A stretch of 6,823 nt of DNA from an uncultured Gemmatimonadota bacterium (lineage in GTDB: Bacteria; Gemmatimonadota; Gemmatimonadetes; Gemmatimonadales; Gemmatimonadaceae). Below the pieces are notes generated by a model that worked only from the letters and a program-made list of their open reading frames with translations, was not told the DNA's origin and made no database searches. Below, in pieces: positions 1 through 5,942 of this stretch (the first letter of the stretch is position 1; each line of letters begins with the position of its first letter). Both the position numbers and the translations under genes were made by a program. The stretch lies in NCBI GenBank assembly GCA_946887155.1, contig CAMPKM010000162.1:1-6823 (forward strand), read 5' to 3'.

Positions 1-25
1 GATTCGCCTTTCGCGGAGACTCGCA

Positions 26-1951
26 TCACGTCGGTGTCGCCACAGGCGGACTCGGGAATCGCAGGGCGTCTTCCACATCCTCGCGCGCGGACACCAGCCT
101 CGAAACCTGATTCGACACTTCGGCAGCCACGCCCAGATGCGTGGTAAAGCCCTCGATGGTTGCGGAACCCGCGTGCAGTCGCAGCAAACCAAGACGCAGC
201 GTCTCGAGCGTGCCGACGGATTCGCCGAGTTTCCCCTGAACGTCGTCGCGCATGGCGCGCAGGTGCGTAAAGTCGGGTGAATCGCTGACCGCTTGCGTCT
301 CGATGAGGGCGTCCTGGAGTTGCTCGAGTCGCCGGCGAAGCGACTGTGCGTCGTCCTGCAGCCGCTTCAGGACCGCCGGCACGTCACCGAGCGCCAGGCG
401 CGTTTCCTTCGGCAGGCTTTCGTAGAGCTGTTCGGCGGCCAGGCCTAACGACAGTTCGGTCGCGCGGTGCGTCATCGCTGCCGCCGCCGGCCGTGCGCCG
501 CCGGATCGCCGCGCAATCGAGAACGCCAGCCGGCCGATCGGGCCCTTCCAGATCTTCGCCCAGAACCCGGTATCGACATCGGTTCGCCGTTGGAGCAGCG
601 CGAGATAGCCGAGCGAGGCCGGGAGGCCGATCATGCCGCCACCGACCCCGATGTACATGAGCCGGTTGATCAGGTCGCGGCCGAAACCGGGTCCGAAGTT
701 CACGTTCAGCAGGCCGATGCTGAGGAGCGTCGCCACGGTAGCGCCAAACGCCGTGACGCCGGCGATACCAACGACCTTGAGCGTTTTCTCGAGGAGGACC
801 GGCGTACGCTGGCGATCGACAGAAAGCTCTTCGCTCACCTGTTCACGTTCGCGCTCGTACGCAGGCGCGACGTCAGCATACGTGAAGCCCTGACGGAGCA
901 ACCGCCGCGCGGCGTTGACCATGAAGGCAAGCGGGCCGACCGCGGCTCCGGCGGCCAGCGTCAACCAGCCGGTCTCACCCCCATACAGGTTGGCAAGGGA
1001 TACCGCGCTCGCGGCGAGCCCCGCGGTGGCGATCAACGTTCCGCCGCCGTCGAGGCGCGAATTGCGTTTCACGAACGCTCGGAGCGCCACCGGAAGTTCC
1101 CGGCGCTGGTCGAGTGCCAACCCGAGTTGCTCGGAAACGACTTCGGCGCTGGCGGGCCGGAGGCCGGGTTCCTTGGCGAGGCAACGATCCACGAGCGCGA
1201 CCACACGACGCGGAACCGTTATGACTGACGAGGCGAGCGTGGGGGGTGCCTCGGTGGCATGTTTCGCGAGAATCTCGGTCGCGGAGCGACCCTCGAATGG
1301 CACACGGCCCGAGAAGGCGAAAAACGCCGTTGCCCCAAGGGAATAGATGTCGCTGCGGGCATCGATCGCGCCAACGGACGCCTGTTCGGGGCTCATGAAC
1401 TCGGGCGTCCCCGCAGCCCCGTGCGAGGCTGTTTCGGCCACGACCGCGGCGATCCCGAAATCGGCGACCAGTGCCCGCCCCGAGTTGTTCTCGAGGAGGA
1501 TGTTGTCCGGCTTCACATCGCGGTGCACGAGCCCCATGGAGTGCGCGTGTGCCAGTGCCCACGTGACTTCCCGCAGCACGCGCACACCATCCGCAACACT
1601 CAGAGGACCTCGCGCGCGAACGCGGTCGGTCAGCGTCTCGCCATCGACGTACGCCATCACGAAATACACGAACTCACCGGACTCGGCGACCGAATGGATC
1701 GGGATGATGTTCGGATGGGACAGTTTTGCTGCCAGGCGGGCTTCGCGGAGGAACCGCTCGCGTAGCGCCGGGTCGGATGCGCGTTCCGGGGGCAGCAGCT
1801 TGATGGCGACCAGGCGATCCAGGTGCAGTTCGTGCGCCAGGTACACAATGCCCATTCCACCCCGACCGAGCTCACGGTCGATGGAGTACCGGCCGGCGAC
1901 GGCGGTCTGGAAAGCGACCAGGATGGGATCGGGAAGGGTATTCTGGGTCAT
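26..1951 (-). CDS. Membrane-anchored Hanks-type serine/threonine protein kinase
   Basis: This is a complete 641-residue protein kinase that should phosphorylate Ser/Thr on target proteins using ATP. The kinase domain spans about residues 20-280. Visible motifs are the glycine loop LGRGGMGIVY (28-37), ATP-binding Lys51 in AIKLL, helix-C Glu70, the catalytic loop HRDVKPDN (143-150, Asp145), the metal-binding DFG (164-166), GTPEFMSPEQ (181-190), Asp201 in SDIYSLG and Arg265. All key residues are present, and HRD is the RD type activated by loop phosphorylation; Thr174 and Ser176 are candidate sites. Four hydrophobic segments follow (about 303-322, 329-347, 391-416, 431-453), then a charged, probably coiled-coil tail (about 525-630). 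No PASTA or other known sensor domain is seen. The ATG start sits 20 residues before the kinase fold, with no clear Shine-Dalgarno. It stands alone, divergent from yajQ. The kinase call is firm; the substrates and stimulus are unknown. Confidence 0.96.
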   Translation of the reverse strand: MTQNTLPDPILVAFQTAVAGRYSIDRELGRGGMGIVYLAHELHLDRLVAIKLLPPERASDPALRERFLREARLAAKLSHPNIIPIHSVAESGEFVYFVMAYVDGETLTDRVRARGPLSVADGVRVLREVTWALAHAHSMGLVHRDVKPDNILLENNSGRALVADFGIAAVVAETASHGAAGTPEFMSPEQASVGAIDARSDIYSLGATAFFAFSGRVPFEGRSATEILAKHATEAPPTLASSVITVPRRVVALVDRCLAKEPGLRPASAEVVSEQLGLALDQRRELPVALRAFVKRNSRLDGGGTLIATAGLAASAVSLANLYGGETGWLTLAAGAAVGPLAFMVNAARRLLRQGFTYADVAPAYEREREQVSEELSVDRQRTPVLLEKTLKVVGIAGVTAFGATVATLLSIGLLNVNFGPGFGRDLINRLMYIGVGGGMIGLPASLGYLALLQRRTDVDTGFWAKIWKGPIGRLAFSIARRSGGARPAAAAMTHRATELSLGLAAEQLYESLPKETRLALGDVPAVLKRLQDDAQSLRRRLEQLQDALIETQAVSDSPDFTHLRAMRDDVQGKLGESVGTLETLRLGLLRLHAGSATIEGFTTHLGVAAEVSNQVSRLVSAREDVEDALRFPSPPVATPT

Positions 1952-1970
1952 TGGCGTGGGGTGGTACTCC

Positions 1971-2001
1971 AGTGTAGAACGAATGGCGACATTGGAGGCA
2001 A
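1971..2001 (-). promoter_or_regulatory. Possible sigma70-like promoter of the kinase gene
   Basis: Read on the minus strand, TTGCCT (1996-2001) is followed after 19 nt by TACACT (1971-1976). These resemble the -35 TTGACA and -10 TATAAT elements, though the spacer is longer than the ideal 17. Transcription would begin near 1964, leaving a leader of about 12 nt before the ATG at 1951. The leader has no usable Shine-Dalgarno. The match is modest and rests on pattern alone. Confidence 0.3.
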
Positions 2002-2062
2002 CGTGTTTCGCGTTCCCAACCTGTCATTCTTCCCTCACGTTCCTGTCTCACTCCCATGATCA

Positions 2063-2563
2063 ATGGCGACCAACAGTTCATTTGACGTAACGACCGGCGT
2101 CGACCTGCAGGAGGTCGACAATGCCGTGAACCAGGCGCAGAAGGAGATCGCGCAACGCTACGACTTCAAGGGCTCGAAGGCCGCGATCGAGTTCGTTCGC
2201 GCCGAGAGCAAGTTGAAGCTGGTGGCCGAGGATGATTTCCGGATGCGCGCGCTGTTCGATGTCCTGCAGGGCCGCCTGATCAAGCGCGGCGTACCGGTGA
2301 AGAACCTCGACGTGGGTGAGACGATTCCCGCGGGCGGTGACACGGTGCGCAAGGACGTCGGCCTCAAGATGGCGCTCGATTCGGACACCGCGAAGAAAGT
2401 CGCGGCGGCCATCAAGGATGCGAAGCTGAAAAAAGTCCAGGCCGCGATCCAGGGTGACCAGGTGCGCGTCAGTTCGCCGTCAAAGGACGACTTGCAGGCC
2501 GCGATGGCGCTGCTGCGCTCGAAGGACTTCGGCGTGGAGCTGAAGTTCGGAAACTACAGGTAG
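2063..2563 (+). CDS. yajQ: YajQ family nucleotide-binding protein
   Basis: This is a 166-residue soluble cytoplasmic protein of the YajQ (DUF520) family, whose usual length is about 160-165, so it is complete. Family hallmarks are SFDV near the start (6-9), VDLQEVDNAV (14-23), RYDFKG (32-37), the LIKRGV segment (73-78), and the KVQAAIQGD / VRV / SKDDLQ run (about 124-146), ending in a phenylalanine-rich FGVELKFGNYR tail. Family members have been reported to bind cyclic di-GMP or other nucleotides and RNA, and a Xanthomonas member acts as a c-di-GMP-responsive transcription co-regulator; which applies here is unknown. The ATG at 2063 places SFDV where it lies in homologues. The upstream stretch is pyrimidine-rich with no Shine-Dalgarno. 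A weak extended -10 look-alike (TGTCATTCT, 2022-2030) is the only promoter hint. It is divergent from the kinase and 106 bp before the MoxR gene. Confidence 0.96.
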   Translation: MATNSSFDVTTGVDLQEVDNAVNQAQKEIAQRYDFKGSKAAIEFVRAESKLKLVAEDDFRMRALFDVLQGRLIKRGVPVKNLDVGETIPAGGDTVRKDVGLKMALDSDTAKKVAAAIKDAKLKKVQAAIQGDQVRVSSPSKDDLQAAMALLRSKDFGVELKFGNYR

Positions 2564-2582
2564 GCCGTTGACTAGTTACATA

Positions 2583-2597
2583 GTTGAAACGTTGAAC
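2583..2597 (+). repeat. Short tandem direct repeat GTTGAAAC / GTTGAAC
   Basis: Two adjacent near-identical copies, GTTGAAAC (2583-2590) and GTTGAAC (2591-2597), lie between yajQ and the MoxR gene. A partial relative, GTTGA, occurs at 2567-2571, and TAGTT occurs at 2573-2577 and 2581-2585. The run is AT-richer than the flanking genes. The function is unknown; it could be a regulator site or a simple-sequence remnant. Confidence 0.5.
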
Positions 2598-2624
2598 GGG
2601 GCGAACGTTCGTGCGTCCTTCAAC
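2591..2624 (+). repeat. Inverted repeat with an inner 10-bp palindrome
   Basis: GTTGAA (2591-2596) and TTCAAC (2619-2624) form perfect 6-bp arms around a 22-nt centre. The centre holds the perfect palindrome CGAACGTTCG (2602-2611). No T-tract follows the outer arm, so it does not look like a standard intrinsic terminator of yajQ. It lies 46-79 bp upstream of the MoxR start, where a dimeric regulator could bind. That role is inference; only the symmetry is seen. Confidence 0.4.
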
Positions 2625-2657
2625 CATTGCACGGCATGCACCCGGCCATCCGCTGTG

Positions 2658-2663
2658 TAGATT
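2658..2663 (+). promoter_or_regulatory. Possible -10 element giving a leaderless MoxR mRNA
   Basis: TAGATT matches TATAAT at T1, A2, A4 and T6. It ends 6 nt before the GTG at 2670, which is the normal distance from a -10 box to the transcription start. The mRNA would then begin at or next to the start codon and need no Shine-Dalgarno; none is present at a workable distance. No convincing -35 is found at 16-19 nt upstream (TTGCAC at 2627-2632 is too far). It would drive the four-gene operon. Confidence 0.35.
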
Positions 2664-2669
2664 CAAAGG

Positions 2670-3686
2670 GTGACGTCAACACAAACACCGCCTGTGCAGG
2701 GCGCGCCGGAAGAGTTCACATTCGAGCAGGCCGGCGACCTCGTCGCCCGCCTCGAGCGGGAAGTATCACGAGTGATCATCGGGCAACGCCCGGTGGTCCG
2801 TGAGGTGCTCACTTGTCTGCTGGCCGGTGGACACTGCCTGCTTCGAGGTGTGCCGGGCCTCGCGAAGACGCTGCTCATCAAGACCCTCGCTGAAGCGCTG
2901 AGCCTCCGGTTCAACCGCATCCAGTTCACGCCGGACCTCATGCCGTCCGACATCCTCGGCGCCGAGGTCATCGAGGAAGACACGAGCACTGGAAAGCGGA
3001 GCATCAGGTTCATTCCAGGACCGGTGTTCGCGAACATCATCCTGGCCGACGAGATCAATCGCACGCCGCCGCGCACGCAGGCCGCGTTGCTGGAGGCCAT
3101 GCAGGAATACCAGGTCACCGTGGGTGGCGTCCGGCATGAACTCGAACGGCCGCTGTTCGTGCTGGCGACGGAAAACCCGATCGAGCAGGAAGGCACGCAC
3201 CCCCTTCCCGAGGCGCAGCTCGACCGGTTCCTGTTCAATGTCGTCATCGGCTATCCGACGCCTGACGACGAGCGGCGGATCATTGCCGAGACCACGACCG
3301 GCGCCGAGCGTGCGGCCACCGTGGCCGCGTCGGGCGCGGAACTCGAGTCGGCCCGGATGCTGGTCCGTGAGCTGCCGGCGGCATCGAACGTGGTCGACTA
3401 TGCGTTGCGCCTGACGAGAGCAACCCGCCCCGACGATCCCTCGGCGCCGCAACCGGTGAAGGACTGGGTGCGGTGGGGCGCCGGTCCACGCGCCGGCCAG
3501 GCACTCTTGTTAGGCGCCAAGGCCACGGCCTTGCTCGATGGTCGTCCGGCGCCGTCGCTCGAAGACGTCACGGCCGTGGCGCTGCCGGTGCTGCGCCACC
3601 GGGTCCTGGTGAATTACCAGGCCGAGGCAGACCGTGTCGACCCGGACCAGGTGATCGCGCGACTGCTGGGCGCCGTGCGCCCGTGA
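2670..3686 (+). CDS. moxR: MoxR family AAA+ ATPase
   Basis: This is a 338-residue cytoplasmic AAA+ ATPase of the MoxR family, at the usual family length. The Walker A motif is GVPGLAKT (60-67, Lys66), Walker B is IILADEIN (123-130, Asp127-Glu128), sensor 1 lies in ATENP (166-170, Asn169), the LPEAQLDRF segment carries Arg186 as probable arginine finger, and GAGPRAGQAL carries sensor-2 Arg274 in the C-terminal lid. All ATPase residues are intact. MoxR proteins form hexamers that work with VWA-domain partners in protein maturation, metal insertion or envelope stress. The gene lies 4 nt before a DUF58/VWA gene, the classic pairing, and heads the operon. The start is taken as GTG at 2670, with the family's conserved FEQAGDLVARLEREV region beginning about residue 18. 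The substrate is not identifiable. Confidence 0.95.
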   Translation: MTSTQTPPVQGAPEEFTFEQAGDLVARLEREVSRVIIGQRPVVREVLTCLLAGGHCLLRGVPGLAKTLLIKTLAEALSLRFNRIQFTPDLMPSDILGAEVIEEDTSTGKRSIRFIPGPVFANIILADEINRTPPRTQAALLEAMQEYQVTVGGVRHELERPLFVLATENPIEQEGTHPLPEAQLDRFLFNVVIGYPTPDDERRIIAETTTGAERAATVAASGAELESARMLVRELPAASNVVDYALRLTRATRPDDPSAPQPVKDWVRWGAGPRAGQALLLGAKATALLDGRPAPSLEDVTAVALPVLRHRVLVNYQAEADRVDPDQVIARLLGAVRP

Positions 3687-3690
3687 GCGG

Positions 3691-4608
3691 ATGACTCCGC
3701 TGCTGTCTCCCGATGTCGTCAGCGCGATCGAGGACCTGGAGCTCGCGGCCAGGCTGGTGGTCGAGGGACTGCGAGCGGGACCTCACCGGAGTCCCTTCCA
3801 TGGCTACAGCTCGGAGTTCCAGCAGCACCGGCCCTATCGAGCGGGCGATGACCTGAAATACCTCGACTGGAAGCTGCTCGCACGCAGCGATCGGTTGTAC
3901 ACACGCCAGTTCCGGGAAACCACGAGCATGTCGGTGATGCTGGTGCTTGACGGCAGCGCATCGATGGCCTTCCCCGAGGTGGGCGTGTCCAAGTGGCGTT
4001 ATGCATCGATTATCGCGGCTGCGCTGGCGCACCTCGTGGTTGGCCAGGGGGATGCCGTGGGGCTGCTGGCGGTGACGGGCGACCGACTGACCTACCTGCC
4101 GGCGAAAGGTGGTCGCCCCCACCTGCGATCGCTGATCGCGACCATCGACCGGTTGCAGCCGTCGGGATCCTGGTCCCCGGCACGCGGCATCACGCGCGGC
4201 GCCGAGCTGCTGAAGCGGCGCGGGGTGGTCCTGGTGATTTCCGACTTCCAGGATCGCGAGGAAGAGACGCACCGTGAACTGCGGCGCGTGGCCGGCCACG
4301 GACACGATGTGGCCATGCTCCAGGTGATGGCGCCTGACGAGGCATCGTTTCCGTATCGCGGCGACGTCGAGTTCGAGGACCTCGAGACGGGTGAGCGGCG
4401 ACTGGTGGACGCCGGCGTGGTGGCGGGTCCGTACCGGGCCGCCTTCGAGCAGTTCCTGGCGCGATCGAAGGGTTGGGCCCGGCGCGATCATATCGACTAC
4501 GGCGCGTTCCTGACCTCGGAACCGCCAGGCAGGACGTTGCGTGACTTCCTGATGCGCCGGAGCTCGACGCCCGTGACGCATCACGCCGATGCGATGGATT
4601 CCGCATGA
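3691..4608 (+). CDS. DUF58 domain protein with a VWA-type MIDAS site
   Basis: This is a 305-residue DUF58 protein, the usual partner of MoxR ATPases. The DUF58 signature runs over about residues 33-76: SPFHGYSSEF, then RPYRAGDD, then LDWKLLAR. It leads into a VWA-like fold with the metal-site motif DGSAS (87-91; Asp87, Ser89, Ser91) and a later VLVISDFQD strand (180-188, Asp185). There is no signal peptide or membrane helix, so it should be cytoplasmic, unlike longer DUF58 proteins with N-terminal helices. The ATG lies 4 nt after the MoxR stop, and its stop overlaps the next start as ATGA, so translational coupling is likely; only a weak GAGCGG precedes it. The probable role is an adaptor presenting a substrate to the ATPase, inferred from family pairing. 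No partner can be named. Confidence 0.93.
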   Translation: MTPLLSPDVVSAIEDLELAARLVVEGLRAGPHRSPFHGYSSEFQQHRPYRAGDDLKYLDWKLLARSDRLYTRQFRETTSMSVMLVLDGSASMAFPEVGVSKWRYASIIAAALAHLVVGQGDAVGLLAVTGDRLTYLPAKGGRPHLRSLIATIDRLQPSGSWSPARGITRGAELLKRRGVVLVISDFQDREEETHRELRRVAGHGHDVAMLQVMAPDEASFPYRGDVEFEDLETGERRLVDAGVVAGPYRAAFEQFLARSKGWARRDHIDYGAFLTSEPPGRTLRDFLMRRSSTPVTHHADAMDSA

Positions 4609-5942
4609 CCTGGCTCAATCCGCTGGCGCTGCTCGGTGTCGTTGCGTTAGGCGTTCCCATACTCATCCACCTGTTCGGACGCCGGGTGGCGCGCCGCGTC
4701 AGGTTCCCGAGCCTTCGGTTGCTGGGCGAGGCACTGCCGACACCGGCGACGCGCGCCAGGCCGAGTGACCTGCTGCTCCTCGTCGTGCGCTGCGCCATCG
4801 TGCTGGCGGCGGTCCTCGCGCTTGCCCAGCCGCTCTGGCTCACGTCGAGCCGTTCGCGCGAAGCCGCGCGTCCGGTGCGCGTGGTCCTGGTCGACACCAG
4901 TGCCAGCATGCAGCGCCTGACGAGTGGCGCCAGGGCGGTGGAGACGGCCCGGATCCGGGGGCGCGCAGTGCTCGACTCGTCGCGACAGGGGATCGTCATC
5001 GAGTCGGCCGATCCAGGATCGAGCCTGGCGGGAGCCGCGTCATGGCTGGCGCCACACGCCGGCCGTCGTGAAGTCGTCATCGTTTCCGACTTCCAGGCGG
5101 GGTCGGTGCACGATGGACAGGTGGCGACCGTCCCGGCGGGCATCGGTCTCAGGTTCGAGCGGATTGGCCTCCCTGCTGATGACGCACGCGAGTTCCCGGT
5201 TCCCGCCGGATATGACAGCATCCGCGCCGACTCGTCAGGCACGTATGCGAGCTGGCGCGCTGGCGGGACCGACAGCCTGGTGTGGCCAACGATCCTGGCC
5301 TCGGCGGTCGAAGCGGTGCAGGTGAGGACTCATGCGGAGGCAATCCGATCCCTGTTCCATCGCGGCCTTCGCTCGACGGACCGTGTTGCGATTGTTTTTC
5401 CGGAGTATGAGGGCCGGCGCGAACTGGCGAGCCGCTCCTCGCCAGTGGACAGTGTGTGGCAGGGCGACCTGCTGATCGCGCTGCGACGTGACCGTATGCT
5501 CGCGGACCTCGCGCGCACCGCGAGTCCCGTACCTGGTTGCGACCTTCCAGGCACGATTGTCGTCCGCACCGAGGCTGGAATTCCGCTGGCGTCGATTGCG
5601 CGCGTTGCCGGTGGAGCGCCGTCCGGCCTCCTGCTGTTCAGTTGCGTGGACGCTGGTTCCCTGGCATCGGCGGCGCTGCTTGCGGGTGTTGCGTTGCACC
5701 TCGAGCCGTCGCGCCCACTGCGTGAACTCGAACCCGCCGTTCTGCCTGACGAGCAACTGCAGCGTTGGCACCGCGAGCCAACAGTCTCCGCGCCACGCGG
5801 TACAGACGACACCTCTCCGGATGGGCGATGGCTCTGGCTTCTGGCGGTCGCGTTGCTGGGAGTCGAGCAAGTGCTGCGGCGACGATCGCCGCGCCGGTCG
5901 GTGCTACCCGATCAGGAGGAGGCGCGTGCGCGCGTTGCCTGA
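4605..5942 (+). CDS. BatA-type membrane protein with a compact VWA region
   Basis: This is a 445-residue membrane protein with the BatA N-terminal double-helix domain. Helix 1 is about residues 4-24, followed by the typical HLFGRR basic turn (22-27) and FPSLRLL (34-40); helix 2 is about 55-79. A VWA-like region follows with the metal-site motif DTSASM (97-102) and the strand VVIVSDFQ (157-164). Only 65 residues separate Asp97 from Asp162, against 98 in the DUF58 neighbour, so the middle of the VWA fold appears shortened. Residues about 165-400 are an alpha/beta-looking region I do not recognise, with a hydrophobic stretch at 339-364. A C-terminal helix (about 408-422) and a basic RRRSPRR tail follow. 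The ATG overlaps the DUF58 stop by 4 nt and has no strong Shine-Dalgarno, so coupling is likely. It is probably the membrane anchor of the MoxR system. Confidence 0.88.
   Translation: MTWLNPLALLGVVALGVPILIHLFGRRVARRVRFPSLRLLGEALPTPATRARPSDLLLLVVRCAIVLAAVLALAQPLWLTSSRSREAARPVRVVLVDTSASMQRLTSGARAVETARIRGRAVLDSSRQGIVIESADPGSSLAGAASWLAPHAGRREVVIVSDFQAGSVHDGQVATVPAGIGLRFERIGLPADDAREFPVPAGYDSIRADSSGTYASWRAGGTDSLVWPTILASAVEAVQVRTHAEAIRSLFHRGLRSTDRVAIVFPEYEGRRELASRSSPVDSVWQGDLLIALRRDRMLADLARTASPVPGCDLPGTIVVRTEAGIPLASIARVAGGAPSGLLLFSCVDAGSLASAALLAGVALHLEPSRPLRELEPAVLPDEQLQRWHREPTVSAPRGTDDTSPDGRWLWLLAVALLGVEQVLRRRSPRRSVLPDQEEARARVA
5914..5922 (+). promoter_or_regulatory. Strong Shine-Dalgarno that fixes the last gene's start
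   Basis: AGGAGGAGG lies inside the 3' end of the BatA-type gene. Its first AGGAGG (5914-5919) is 6 nt before the GTG at 5926, an ideal spacing. This selects GTG 5926 over the in-frame TTG at 5935. It is the only strong ribosome-binding site seen before any gene in the window. Confidence 0.75.

Noticed and set aside
467..1228. 253-codon plus-strand open frame opposite the kinase
   Set aside because: It is antisense to a kinase with every catalytic motif intact; its product is rich in Arg/Glu/Asp with no recognisable domain, as expected of a shadow frame in GC-rich DNA.
2020..2047. Direct repeat CCTGTC (2020-2025 and 2042-2047) upstream of yajQ as an operator
   Set aside because: The spacing of 22 bp is suggestive, but a 6-mer repeated once in a pyrimidine-rich stretch is easily chance.
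2591..2624. Inverted repeat as an intrinsic terminator of yajQ
   Set aside because: The outer stem is only 6 bp with a 22-nt centre, it is not GC-rich, and no T-tract follows.
3568..4584. 338-codon minus-strand open frame across MoxR and DUF58
   Set aside because: It lies antisense to two well-supported genes, is rich in His/Arg/Gln and has no motifs; long antisense frames are common at this base composition.
4190..5242. 350-codon minus-strand open frame across DUF58 and the BatA-type gene
   Set aside because: It is a low-complexity Ser/Arg/Ala product opposite conserved domains, with no start signal or family resemblance.
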